From JAMXLO01 sp963726125 (GTDB lineage: Bacteria > Pseudomonadota > Alphaproteobacteria > Acetobacterales > Acetobacteraceae), in the NCBI GenBank assembly GCA_963726125.1, contig CAVSBG010000013.1, positions 124,001 to 188,000 on the forward strand: DNA of 64,000 nt. The letters are read 5' to 3'. A program made the translations under genes and the position numbers. Below, in pieces: positions 1 to 8,433 of the stretch. Below the pieces are notes generated by a model. That model was not told the DNA's origin. It did no database searches and worked only from the letters and a program-made list of their open reading frames with translations. The first letter of the stretch is position 1; each line of letters starts with the position of its first letter.

Positions 1-776
1 TTGCCCTCGGCGGACAGCAATCAAAGGCTGACGACCTCGCCACCATCAGGCAGCGCGGTGCGTTGATCGTCGGTGTGAAGGCGGACTATCCCCCATTTGG
101 ATTCCGTTCGCCCTCCGGCGAAATCGAAGGGATCGAACCTGCGCTGGCTGCCGACCTGGCCAAGAGCCTGGGCGTGAAGTTGCAACTCGTGCCAGTCGCT
201 GCCTCGAACCGCGTGCAACTCCTGCAACAGGGCAAGATCGATCTGATCATTGCCACGATGAACGACACCAAGGACCGTCGATGGGCGGTCGACGTCGTGA
301 AGCCCGACTACTACGCCGCCGGCTACAACGTCATGGTGCCGAAGTCGATGAACCTGAAGTCGTGGGCCGAGCTGAAAGGCAAGTCGGTATGCGGCATCGA
401 GGGCGCTTACTTCAACTATGAAGCGACGATGAATTTCGAGCTTCAGGTAATTCCCTTCCCCGGCACCGACGAAGCCCTGGCAGCACTGCAACAGGGACAT
501 TGCGTTGGGCTGCTGTATGACGACACTTCGATCGAGGGCGACATGCTCAAGCCGGAGTGGCGTGATTACGACATGCCGCTCGAGTCACAAGAGGTGCAGC
601 CGTGGGGTCTCGCGGTGCGAATGGGTCAGCCGGAATGGGCCGCGTACCTGTCGACCATGGTCAAGAAGTGGGAGAAGGACGGAACGATTCTGGACCTCGA
701 GACCAAGTACCACATCAAGCATTCGAAGTTCGCCGAGGAGGCACACCAGAAGGCGTCAGTGACTTCCGGCAATTAG
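1..776 (+). CDS. Amino-acid ABC transporter substrate-binding protein, family 3 (5' truncated)
   Basis: The reading frame is open from the window edge, so the gene starts upstream. The visible part begins near the mature N-terminus (ADDLATIRQRGALIVGVK) and runs through the family-3 periplasmic binding fold, with the typical VGVKADYPPFGF start of lobe 1 and a KGKSVCGIEGAY segment entering lobe 2. The family captures polar amino acids or related small ligands in the periplasm and delivers them to an ABC permease. No permease or ATPase follows here, so partners would be upstream. A TTG at 63 is internal to the domain and is not the real start. The stop overlaps the end of a tiny opposite-strand ORF. 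Confidence 0.85.
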   Translation, partial: ALGGQQSKADDLATIRQRGALIVGVKADYPPFGFRSPSGEIEGIEPALAADLAKSLGVKLQLVPVAASNRVQLLQQGKIDLIIATMNDTKDRRWAVDVVKPDYYAAGYNVMVPKSMNLKSWAELKGKSVCGIEGAYFNYEATMNFELQVIPFPGTDEALAALQQGHCVGLLYDDTSIEGDMLKPEWRDYDMPLESQEVQPWGLAVRMGQPEWAAYLSTMVKKWEKDGTILDLETKYHIKHSKFAEEAHQKASVTSGN

Positions 777-853
777 GCGAGCAACTCCACCAAGGCGATC
801 CACACTGTGACAAGTGAAGAGGCGAGACCGGCGGCGATCAGATACGAGCGCAT
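773..853 (-). CDS. Possible 26-residue single-span membrane peptide
   Basis: A minus-strand frame of 26 codons starts with ATG at 853 and ends with TAA at 775-773, overlapping the stop of the binding-protein gene tail to tail. An AGGGAG ribosome-binding sequence lies about 6 bases before the ATG. The peptide begins MRSYLIAAGL, is almost entirely hydrophobic (Ala, Leu, Val, Ile, one Trp) and would make one membrane helix with a positive N-terminus. It matches no family I recognise. Such ORFs can occur by chance; the good ribosome site and helix composition are the only support. Confidence 0.4.
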   Translation of the reverse strand: MRSYLIAAGLASSLVTVWIALVELLA

Positions 854-1115
854 CGGTTATCTCCCTGGTATGCGGCAGAAGTAACCGAGCGGTCATCGAA
901 ACCGGTATAGGGAACGTCCGACCCGCAAAATCCGGAAATTCCTTTGGGTAAATTCCGCTCCAGGCAGCTTCCGAAATATATGGAATGGTCGCCGCTCCTG
1001 GATACTTATAACGCCATGCGGAGCATGCGGCGCGTTACCCGCAGCTTCGCAGCGGGAGCCCCCGTGGAGGGTTGGACCCGTGCCATGAGCCGCGGCAAGC
1101 GTTGCGGAGGAAGCG

Positions 1116-1634
1116 ATGGCTTATTTCATGTTGGTCACGGGCAAACAGGGCATCTGTCGCGGTGCCAGCCTCTATCGCAACAGCGCCGGCTGGCACGACC
1201 TGACCGATATTGCCCGCCCGCTTTCCGGCTCAGGCTATCAGTATCAAGCACGCGACCAGCTCAGCCGGCGGGTTGAGGTGAAGATGGTCGAGGAACCGAG
1301 GGCCCGCCAGATCGGGCTCCTTCTGGGGCGCGATGGGATTTTGCCTTGGGTGGCAGTCGAGGCAGCCTCCGACGGCAAGCCGCAATTCTGGTGGACCTTC
1401 TTCGACGTAAGTTCGGCGGGTTTTGCCGCAGGCACCGACTACGATTCACCCACGGGCGGCTCGATGTCCTATATCTTTGAATTCGGCAGTGCCCGCTGGA
1501 ACACCGGCACCTGGCCAGGTGCGATCCCCACCCAGGTTCCAAAGGTCGGCCTCGATCCCAGCCGCGTTGTCGACCGCGACACCGACCAGGCTGTTCTGGC
1601 CTTGCCGGTTCCAGAACTCCTGAAGCGGTACTAA
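1116..1634 (+). CDS. Uncharacterised 172-residue protein
   Basis: The ATG at 1116 follows a strong GGAGGA site, and composition fits a real gene. The protein starts MAYFMLVTGKQG and has no signal peptide or membrane span. It alternates short hydrophobic and polar stretches, as in a beta-rich fold, with a Trp/Phe cluster (FWWTFFDVSS, residues about 90-99) and a Gly/Ser/Asp turn (YDSPTGGS). The topology vaguely recalls secreted tube proteins of the Hcp type, but no diagnostic motif is visible and no type VI genes are nearby. It appears monocistronic and is followed by a palindromic repeat that may end its transcript. Confidence 0.6.
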   Translation: MAYFMLVTGKQGICRGASLYRNSAGWHDLTDIARPLSGSGYQYQARDQLSRRVEVKMVEEPRARQIGLLLGRDGILPWVAVEAASDGKPQFWWTFFDVSSAGFAAGTDYDSPTGGSMSYIFEFGSARWNTGTWPGAIPTQVPKVGLDPSRVVDRDTDQAVLALPVPELLKRY

Positions 1635-1698
1635 AATATAACGACCGCAGGACGGACCAGGGCGAACCAGGCGGGTCCTTCGGCGTTGGATCGTGGCC

Positions 1699-1878
1699 GG
1701 GTTATTTCACGCAGAGGGCGCAGAGCCACGCAGAGATCGCAGAGAAGAATTATGTGCGCTTCGCGCGGCACTGCGTGAGAGCCAGCATGTCGCGCGAACT
1801 GCAAGGGCCGAAGGCCCCAATACAAAATCTTCTCTGCGATCTCTGCGCCCGCTCTGCGCCCTCTGCGTGAAATAACCC
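1699..1878. repeat. Inverted-repeat intergenic element, CGCAGAG family (copy 1)
   Basis: Left arm 1699-1747 and right arm 1829-1878 are near-perfect inverted copies rich in CGCAGAG units; the ends read GGGTTATTTCACGCAG and its complement. The spacer contains GCGCTTCGCGC. This occupies most of the gap 1635-1965. A related but more diverged element lies at 36960-37090 and carries the same central motif. It contains no credible gene. Confidence 0.85.
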
Positions 1879-1965
1879 GCGCGCCGACGCCACGTTATTG
1901 CCGCCGTTGAGCCTTGGCGCAGGGTACCGCGCAGCCCACCGGATGATGGCCGCATCAAACCCCGA

Positions 1966-2946
1966 CTAACCAAATGTCGCGCTGTACAGCGACAACCCCG
2001 GCGTCGCACACTCGAGTTCGACCACGTGCTCGCCGTAATCAGCGCTGTCGAACAGCGTGTAGAGTGTCGACATGCCGACACTGATCGTGCGTTCGGCGAC
2101 GCCATCGATACTGACGTGGACAGGTGCGGGGGGCGACGCCCCAGCGACCAGATACAGTTTTGCCGCCGAGAAGCGCATCCGAACCCGGCCGCCGGGCGAG
2201 CGAAGTACCAGCGCTTCCTCCCCACGCGCCCAACTTCCATCCAGTTGGTACTCGTTCACTCGAGGCCTCCCGGACGAGGCAAAGACGTAGGCTGCCTCCC
2301 CTTGCCGCGGCGACTGCGCGCGATCCTGCGGCGTTGGATGCTGCGACCCGAAATACATCTCGGGTGTGCCAACGCGCGACAGGTCTGCATCGTCGCCAGG
2401 ATGCTCCCCCGCGCCGGTCCGCGCGAGGCGGAGCAAGCTGCGGATGGCGCCCTCGATCTCCTGGGCATTGCCTTCGCCTTCGCGAACCAGGCGAACCTGT
2501 CCATCCCCGTCCACAAGGTAGAACGCCGGCCACGCCCGATTGCCCCATGCACGCCAGGTTCGGAATTCGTTGTCCTGCGCAATGGGGTAATCCACACGCA
2601 GTTCGCGGATGGCGCTCTCGACATTCGGACGGTTGCGCTCGAAGTCAAACTCAGGTGTGTGGATGCAGATGATCTGCAGACCCTGAGGCCCATACTCCGA
2701 ATGCCACCGGCTCACGTAGGGCAATGTCCGCCGCCAATTGATGCAGGTGTAAGTGCCGAACTCGACCAGTACCACCTTGCCCCGCAACCCGGCCATTTTG
2801 AGCGGAGCATCCGCATTCAGCCATCCGTCGATTCCAACGAATTCCGGAGCCTCAGATCGGGCCGAGGCTCCGTTGACTGCAAGCAGCCCGCCAGTGAGGG
2901 CAGCCGGACCAAGGACATGGGACAACCAGGAACGTCGTGTCATCAT
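1966..2946 (-). CDS. Tat-exported thioredoxin-fold protein, DipZ C-terminal type, with degenerate CxxC
   Basis: The N-terminus MMTRRSWLSHVL followed by a hydrophobic stretch resembles a twin-arginine signal. Residues about 35-180 form an AlkC/TlpA-like thioredoxin domain; residues about 190-326 form the beta-sandwich that follows it in the periplasmic part of DipZ proteins (motif TPEMYFGSQ). In DipZ the active site reads SCINC; here it is TCINW, so the first Cys is kept and the resolving Cys is Trp. A standard dithiol-disulfide cycle is therefore unlikely. It could act as a one-Cys peroxidase or in binding. No DipZ membrane domain is adjacent. Confidence 0.8.
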   Translation of the reverse strand: MMTRRSWLSHVLGPAALTGGLLAVNGASARSEAPEFVGIDGWLNADAPLKMAGLRGKVVLVEFGTYTCINWRRTLPYVSRWHSEYGPQGLQIICIHTPEFDFERNRPNVESAIRELRVDYPIAQDNEFRTWRAWGNRAWPAFYLVDGDGQVRLVREGEGNAQEIEGAIRSLLRLARTGAGEHPGDDADLSRVGTPEMYFGSQHPTPQDRAQSPRQGEAAYVFASSGRPRVNEYQLDGSWARGEEALVLRSPGGRVRMRFSAAKLYLVAGASPPAPVHVSIDGVAERTISVGMSTLYTLFDSADYGEHVVELECATPGLSLYSATFG

Positions 2947-3199
2947 GGCAATCTCCGCAAAGCGGATCGGTGACCCGCATTTTGGCCGCCGTCGACGTGC
3001 TGCCGCGCTCCCGTCAGCTCAGCGATGAGTTCAGAGGTGCTGGTGATGGCGTGAGCGTAGGTCGGCCCGTTGATCGCGTGTGCAGCGTGTCTTCGCGGCA
3101 TAGATCACCTTACCGGAGGCTTCGGTGGTCCGCTGTTGCTGGGTCATCGTTCTCAGGTCTTGACCTTGGCGAAGGCGCTGCGCATGCGCCGGGTCTTTC

Positions 3200-4480
3200 T
3201 CAACTCGACTGACGCAGCGGCTTGAACGCGGCACGCAGTTCGTCGCTGAAAACCACGGACTGCTCCCAGGCCGCGAAGTGTCCGCCTTTGGCGAGCTTGT
3301 TGTAATAGATCAGCTTGGGATACGCCCGCTCTATCCATGTCCGCGGGGCTGCGTAGAGTTCGTCCGGAAAGACGCTGACGGCAACAGGAAGCTGGACATT
3401 CTTGACGTCGAAGAATGCCAGCTTGTTTTCCCAGTAAAGCCGCGCCGAAGAGACCCCCGTGTTGGTCAACCAGTAGAGCGTGATGTTGTCGAGGATGTCG
3501 TCTCGCGTGAGGCCTTCAGGCTGCCCGTCGAACACGCGTGCCATGAGCGCGTAACTCGCCGCGTCATGGTCCAGTATCCATGCTGCCAGACCAACGGGTA
3601 AATCCGCGATCCCGTACAGGGTCTGCGGGCGGTTTGCCATCTCGATGGCGTAACCCAGGCCATGCTTATAGAAGGTGTCCAACTGCTCGTACGCGTGAAG
3701 TTCGTCGGCCGAGAGACCGGCCGGCGCCGGCTCGCCGTATTTGAGTGCCTTCGCAACATCTGCTGGAACGGTGGCGGGCATGTTGACATGGATGCCGCGC
3801 AATCCCGGAGGCGTCAGTAATGCCATCTGCTCCGTGACGGCATCCCCCCAATCGCCGCCTTGCGCCACATATTGGGTATATCCGAGGCGCTGCATCAGCA
3901 CGATCCACGCCCGCGCGATGCGGACCGGATCCCAGCCGGTTGTTGTCGGTTTTGCTGAAAACCCATAGCCCGGCATCGAGGGGATCACCAGGTGGAACGC
4001 GTCCGATGCGCTTCCGCCATGCGCAGTCGGATTGGTCAGCGGCTCGATGATCTTCATTTGCTCAATGATCGAGCCGGGCCAGCCATGCGTGACGATGAGC
4101 GGCAGCGCATTCTCATGTTGCGACCGCACATGGATGAAATGAATATCCAGCCCATCGATCTCGGTGATGAATTGCGGCAGGGCGTTCAGCTTCGCCTCGC
4201 ACTTTCGCCAATCGTACTCCGTCTGCCAATACCGCGCGAGTTTCTGAACCGTCGCGAGTTGCACGCCCTGGCTCTGGTCGGTCACTGTCTCACCATCGGG
4301 CAATCGTGTCGTCGCGATGCGCTGGCGAAGATCGAGCAACGCCTTATCGGTAATGCTGACGCGGAACGGACGGATCGCGGCGTCGGCGCGTGGCGCGGTG
4401 GACGTAATGGCCAGCGCGGCGACCGCCGCCGACGCGGCAAGCACGCCTCGTCTCGTGAGCGCCGTCGACGTGTCGGACAT
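3200..4480 (-). CDS. Tat-exported epoxide hydrolase (EHN family)
   Basis: The start at 4480 is chosen because GAGGGGAG lies 6-7 bases upstream and translation then begins with a clear twin-arginine leader (LTRRGVLAAS). The frame continues upstream without support. After the leader come the epoxide-hydrolase N-terminal domain (FRVSITDKALLDLR, near residue 40) and an alpha/beta-hydrolase core with the HGWPGS oxyanion segment, the nucleophile motif QGGDWGD (Asp) and a late KGGHFAAWE with the catalytic His. The family opens epoxides to diols by an ester intermediate on Asp. Periplasmic export is unusual for this enzyme but common in this subfamily. Divergent from the next hydrolase gene. Confidence 0.88.
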   Translation of the reverse strand: MSDTSTALTRRGVLAASAAVAALAITSTAPRADAAIRPFRVSITDKALLDLRQRIATTRLPDGETVTDQSQGVQLATVQKLARYWQTEYDWRKCEAKLNALPQFITEIDGLDIHFIHVRSQHENALPLIVTHGWPGSIIEQMKIIEPLTNPTAHGGSASDAFHLVIPSMPGYGFSAKPTTTGWDPVRIARAWIVLMQRLGYTQYVAQGGDWGDAVTEQMALLTPPGLRGIHVNMPATVPADVAKALKYGEPAPAGLSADELHAYEQLDTFYKHGLGYAIEMANRPQTLYGIADLPVGLAAWILDHDAASYALMARVFDGQPEGLTRDDILDNITLYWLTNTGVSSARLYWENKLAFFDVKNVQLPVAVSVFPDELYAAPRTWIERAYPKLIYYNKLAKGGHFAAWEQSVVFSDELRAAFKPLRQSS

Positions 4481-4835
4481 GATCGTTCTCCCCTCAGCAA
4501 AGAGTTTGGATTTGAGTTGCGGGTGGGACGACAGGTGGCCGTAGGATGTGGGGCAGGGTTTGGTGCCACCGGCTGGTGGCATTGCAGTCAGTCACAGTCT
4601 CTGCCCGGCTCCCCGCTTGCACACGCGCGCCGTGATTGGAATGAAAGCGACGTGTCCGCCCACGGACAAGGCCGGTGCGCCCGCCACGGGCACTGAACGC
4701 CGCAGCGTGGACAAGTGCGTGGGAAGCGGGTGAACTGCCAAGACGAAAGCTGCCCAGGGCTTGGAACCGTTTGCGCGCACGGCCGATCGAGACGCCCGTG
4801 CGGAGTGACACCACAACCGGGAAGGAGGAACAGTC
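4481..4835. other. Divergent intergenic region between two hydrolase genes
   Basis: This 355-base stretch separates the minus-strand epoxide hydrolase from the plus-strand alpha/beta hydrolase and must hold both promoters. I see the two ribosome-binding sites at its ends, no confident promoter pair, no gene and no obvious repeat. Confidence 0.5.
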
Positions 4836-5597
4836 ATGCCGTTCTACCAAAGAGGCGACGTCCGCATCCACTATGAAGAGGTCGGCTCCGGCTTCCCTCT
4901 GCTGATCATCCCTGGCGGCGGGCTGAACGCCATGATCCCTTACGTCACCGTCAACGGCCCGTTCAATGTGTTCGATGAGTTCAAGGCTGACTTCCGTGTC
5001 ATTGCGGCAGACCTTCGCAACGCCAATGGCAGTGAGTCGTCCGGCCCCCTCGAGATCGATCGGCCGTGGGACGCCTACACCGATGACCACCTCGGACTGA
5101 TGGATCACCTGGGCATCAAGCAGTTCATGGTGATGGGCTTCTGCATCGGCGGCCCGTTCATCTGGAACATGTTGAAGCGGGCGTCCGAGCGAGTCGTTGC
5201 GGCCGTGTTGGCGCAGCCCAGCGGGTCGCGGCCGGAGATGCGCGATCTGTTCTACAACAATAACATCAAAGGCTGGGGCCCGGGACTGTGCGAACGACGC
5301 CCAGAGGTCACCATGGCGATGGTCGATGCGTTCCTGAAGAAGATGTACCTGTCCAATCCGGACTTCGTCTTCACTGTGACGCGCGATTTCGTGCGGGCCT
5401 GCAAGACGCCGATATTGGTGCTGCCAGACGACGTGCCGGCGCACCCGTACGCGGTGGCGATGGAGAGCGCGATGTTGGCGCCGAATTCGCAGGTCAGCCT
5501 TTATCCGTGGAAGGATACGCCGGAGCGGGTACCGCTGGCAGTGCGGCACGCGCGCATGTTCCTGCGGGCGAACCGGCCGGCGGCTGGCTTCAGCTAA
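4836..5597 (+). CDS. Alpha/beta hydrolase with cysteine nucleophile
   Basis: The ATG at 4836 follows GAAGGAGGAACAGTC, an excellent ribosome site. The 253-residue protein has the alpha/beta-hydrolase fold: LLIIPGGG as the oxyanion loop (residues about 22-29), then the nucleophile elbow GFCIGG near residue 102. The usual Ser of GxSxG is Cys. Dienelactone hydrolases also use Cys, but their overall sequence differs. A late Asp (LPDDVPAH) could be the acid; the expected C-terminal His is at best RHARMF. Substrate unknown. It is followed by the NHL protein gene on the same strand and may share its transcript. Confidence 0.8.
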   Translation: MPFYQRGDVRIHYEEVGSGFPLLIIPGGGLNAMIPYVTVNGPFNVFDEFKADFRVIAADLRNANGSESSGPLEIDRPWDAYTDDHLGLMDHLGIKQFMVMGFCIGGPFIWNMLKRASERVVAAVLAQPSGSRPEMRDLFYNNNIKGWGPGLCERRPEVTMAMVDAFLKKMYLSNPDFVFTVTRDFVRACKTPILVLPDDVPAHPYAVAMESAMLAPNSQVSLYPWKDTPERVPLAVRHARMFLRANRPAAGFS

Positions 5598-5749
5598 AAC
5601 CTGGAACGCGTGCGGCGAGGGGTGGCTCTGCTGCTCCTCGTTCGCCGCGACTGGCGTTGCGCACCGCAACGATCCGGATGAACCCGGCGGGCCGAGCGGC
5701 CTGACGCCCGGGACGTTGTGTGCCTGATACTTCCGGGAGGACAGCAGCA

Positions 5750-6625
5750 ATGACCCAAGTGGGCACAGGTGAATACACCTACGAACTGATCCGCGATTTC
5801 CTCAAAATGCCGCCGGGCGAGGCGCTCGGCATCGTCAGCCGCGTGGCGACCGACTCCCAGGACCGTGTCTACGTGTTCCAACGAAAGGACCCTCCGGTGG
5901 TCGTGTTCGACCGCGAGGGAAAATACCTCGGCGCCTGGGGGAGCGGCGAGGTGACCGATCCGCACGGGCTCAAGATTGTCGATGACATTGTCTATACAAC
6001 AGATCGCTCCGACTCGGTCGTGAAGTCGTTCACGCTTGACGGAAGGCCGCTGCTGGAACTCGGCCAGCGCGGCGTGCATTCCGACACCGGTTGCACGGGT
6101 TCGCCCTGGCTCGCGCCGCGCGCGGCGGGGCCGTTCAATCATCCCACCGAGATGATCGTCCACCCCAACGGCGACATCTACGTGACCGACGGCTATCGCA
6201 ACGCGCGCGTGCACCGCTTTACGCACGACGGTCGGCTAATCACGTCATGGGGCACGCCAGGCAAGGCACCGGGAGAGTTCCACCTGCCGCACAGCATCGC
6301 GATCGATCCCGTCGGCAAACTTTACGTGGCTGACCGGGCAAACAAGCGCATCCAGATCTTTTCGCCCGACGGCGAGTTCCTTGGCGAGTGGACCGGCATG
6401 GGCGGGCCGAACGACATCACCCGAAGCAACGACGGCACGTTCGTCATCGCCGAGCAGGAAGACGGCGATAAGCCTGCGTATGTCTGCGTACGCGATGCGA
6501 TGGGTAACGTGCTTGCTCGCATGGAGAGCCGCCATGTCCACGGCGTCGGTGTCGACTCACGCGGCGACATCTATGCCGGGCTGACGGTGGACCGCAGCGT
6601 GGACAAGTTCGTGCGGACCCGCTGA
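5750..6625 (+). CDS. NHL-repeat beta-propeller, peptidyl-alpha-hydroxyglycine lyase-like
   Basis: The start at 5750 is preferred over an ATG-less extension to 5720, because GGGAGGA sits 8 bases before it. The 291-residue product has at least four NHL-type repeats, seen as NHPTEMIVHPNGDIYVTDGY, HLPHSIAIDPVGKLYVADRA and weaker flanking copies, giving a six-bladed propeller. Bacterial members are often named after peptidylglycine amidating lyase, but their true substrates are not known. No signal peptide is visible, so it is probably cytoplasmic. It follows the Cys-hydrolase gene by 150 bases. Confidence 0.8.
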   Translation: MTQVGTGEYTYELIRDFLKMPPGEALGIVSRVATDSQDRVYVFQRKDPPVVVFDREGKYLGAWGSGEVTDPHGLKIVDDIVYTTDRSDSVVKSFTLDGRPLLELGQRGVHSDTGCTGSPWLAPRAAGPFNHPTEMIVHPNGDIYVTDGYRNARVHRFTHDGRLITSWGTPGKAPGEFHLPHSIAIDPVGKLYVADRANKRIQIFSPDGEFLGEWTGMGGPNDITRSNDGTFVIAEQEDGDKPAYVCVRDAMGNVLARMESRHVHGVGVDSRGDIYAGLTVDRSVDKFVRTR

Positions 6626-6696
6626 GCGCCGGCGAGCCGCGGGCGGTCGGGCTGGATCCTCAAATCGAGCCCGACGGCGCCCCTGACGATTTCCCG

Positions 6697-7812
6697 TCAG
6701 GACGTTGGCAGCGTGAAGCGGAAGATACTGCCCTGGGGTGCGTTGCGCTCGACCCAGATGCGGCCGCCGTGCGCTTCGATGATCGTCCGGCAGACCGATA
6801 GGCCGATGCCCATGCCTTCGGTCTTGGTAGTAATGAACGGCTGGAACAACTTGGCCTCGATCTCGGGCGGGATGCCGCCACCGGTGTCCGCCACGCTGAT
6901 CAGCAGGTCGCCATTTCGAACCGCAGTGTGCAGCGTGAGTTCGCGGGTATCGCTGTCCTCCATCGCTTCCATCGCATTGCGCATCAGGTTGAGCAGGACC
7001 TGCTGGATCTGCACGCGGTCCACCGGTGCGTCCGGCATGTTGGGAGCGACGTTGATGTGCGCCTTGACGCCGCGCTCCTGGATGCCCACGAGCGCCAGGG
7101 CACAGGCCTCCTCGACCAGCTGCGCGATCGGCTCGGGCTGGCGCGACACCTCGCCGCGCGTGACGAAGGCGCGCAGGCGGCGGATGATCTCGCCACTGCG
7201 CATGGTCTGCTCGGCGGCCTGCCGCATGGCTTGGCGGATGCGGTCCAGGTTGGGCTGCGGCGCGTCGAGCAGGCGGGAAGCCGCGCGCACGTAATTGGCG
7301 GTGGCCGTCAGTGGCTGGTTCAGCTCGTGCGCCAGTGCCGCGGCCATCTCGCCCATCGAGCGGAGTCGCGACACGTGCAGCAGGCCGTCCTGCAACTCGT
7401 GCAGGCGGCGCTCGGTGTGCTGGCGTTCGGTCAGGTCGCGGACGAAGCCCGTGAACAGCCGGGTACCGGCAGCCTCACCGACCGAGAGCTCCATCGGGAA
7501 GGTGCTGCTGTCCTTGCGCTGGCCGACGACGACGCGGCCGATGCCGATGATGCGCCGTTCGCCAGTGGTCTGATAGCGTTGCAGGTAGCTGTCGTGCTGG
7601 TCGCGATAGGGCGGGGGCATCAGCATCTTGACGTTCTGGCCGCGCACCTCCGCCGCGGTGTAGCCGAACAGCCGCTCGGCCGCCGCGCTGAAGTATTGCA
7701 CGATGCCGCGCTGGTCGATCACCACCATGGCGTCGGGGACGGTCTCCAGCACCGAGCGCAGCAGCGCTGACTCGCTGGCGATGGCGTCGGGCGGTTCGCT
7801 TGGTTGGACCAC
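6697..7812 (-). CDS. fixL: Oxygen-sensor histidine kinase FixL
   Basis: A 371-residue soluble kinase with one PAS domain (about residues 15-140) and a complete transmitter. The PAS carries the FixL haem signature: RDQHDSYLQRY, whose His would be the proximal haem ligand, and the following IGIGRVVVGQRKDSS loop with the Arg that senses bound oxygen. The H box is AHELNQPLTA; N, G1 and G2 boxes read NLMRNAMEAM, ADTGGGIP and GMGIGLSVCR. There is no membrane segment, as in Bradyrhizobium-type FixL. It should phosphorylate FixJ when oxygen is low. It lies downstream of the receiver-only gene on the same strand. Confidence 0.93.
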   Translation of the reverse strand: MVQPSEPPDAIASESALLRSVLETVPDAMVVIDQRGIVQYFSAAAERLFGYTAAEVRGQNVKMLMPPPYRDQHDSYLQRYQTTGERRIIGIGRVVVGQRKDSSTFPMELSVGEAAGTRLFTGFVRDLTERQHTERRLHELQDGLLHVSRLRSMGEMAAALAHELNQPLTATANYVRAASRLLDAPQPNLDRIRQAMRQAAEQTMRSGEIIRRLRAFVTRGEVSRQPEPIAQLVEEACALALVGIQERGVKAHINVAPNMPDAPVDRVQIQQVLLNLMRNAMEAMEDSDTRELTLHTAVRNGDLLISVADTGGGIPPEIEAKLFQPFITTKTEGMGIGLSVCRTIIEAHGGRIWVERNAPQGSIFRFTLPTS

Positions 7813-7958
7813 GGCGCGATGAATAGCGCAGCCGTAGAAGAGGGCAAAGGCTTCGCTCGAGTGCTCCTCAACTGAAGTTCAGGAGGGTTCAAATGCGCGC
7901 CACAGCTGGTTTTTGATGAGTGGCCCGCTGAGCCCCTGTGTTCGCCTGAACTGCGGTG

Positions 7959-8342
7959 TCAGGGGCAGGAAACCTGGCCAGGGGCATAAATGAATTGCAG
8001 CAGCATCTCGTCGTCGAGCGGCTTTTCCAGCACTTTGGCGATGCCAAGTTCGCCGGCCAGCCGCAGCAGATCAGCCGATGGCGAGCCGGTGATCAGTGCG
8101 ACCGGCAGCATCGTGCCACGGCGGCGGAGGCAGGAAACCAGCTGCAGCCCGGTCTTGTCCGGCATGTGTTGATCCACCACCAGGCAGCTCAGATCGCTGA
8201 TCGCCGCCTCGTTCAGGAACTGGGCGGCGGAACCGTAGGTGACGACAGGGACGCCGGCGGCCTCCAGCAGGAACTGGAGCGAGTCACGCACTGCGTCATC
8301 GTCATCCACCACCGCCACTGTCCGGTGGGACCCGTTATGCAT
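7959..8342 (-). CDS. Receiver-only response regulator of the fix cluster
   Basis: A 127-residue protein that is only a CheY-like receiver: acidic pocket DDDDAVRDS, phospho-acceptor Asp in VVDQHMPDKTG, Thr in ALITGSP and Lys in LEKPLDDE. It is closest to the FixJ receiver and has no output domain, so it can act only by competing for phosphate or by protein contact. It lies between fixJ and fixL on the same strand. A FixK-type palindrome at 8420-8433 is placed to activate it. It is therefore a candidate feedback component, comparable in role (not sequence) to FixT. Confidence 0.88.
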   Translation of the reverse strand: MHNGSHRTVAVVDDDDAVRDSLQFLLEAAGVPVVTYGSAAQFLNEAAISDLSCLVVDQHMPDKTGLQLVSCLRRRGTMLPVALITGSPSADLLRLAGELGIAKVLEKPLDDEMLLQFIYAPGQVSCP

Positions 8343-8419
8343 GTCATTCGCTCCGCCGCCCTGGTAAAACGCAACGCGCGGCTTGGTTGGTAATATCGCG
8401 CAACCGGGGTTGTGCTGCC

Positions 8420-8433
8420 TTGACCTAGGTCAA
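8420..8433 (-). promoter_or_regulatory. FixK/FNR-type box upstream of the receiver-only gene
   Basis: The sequence TTGACCTAGGTCAA is a perfect 14-base palindrome matching the FixK/FNR pattern TTGAY-N4-RTCAA. Its centre is 84 bases before the ATG at 8342. If it sits at -41.5, transcription would start near 8385, and a plausible -10 sequence (GATATT, 8397-8392 on the minus strand) lies exactly there. The box overlaps the fixJ stop codon at 8430-8432. The expected binder is the FixK encoded 0.75 kb away. Confidence 0.7.

Noticed and set aside
1116..1634. Type VI secretion Hcp
   Set aside because: Only a vague similarity in beta-strand pattern; no other type VI genes nearby and key Hcp segments not found.
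4494..5750. A 418-codon minus-strand frame opposite the Cys-hydrolase gene
   Set aside because: Antisense to a gene with a strong ribosome site and clear fold; no recognisable protein features.
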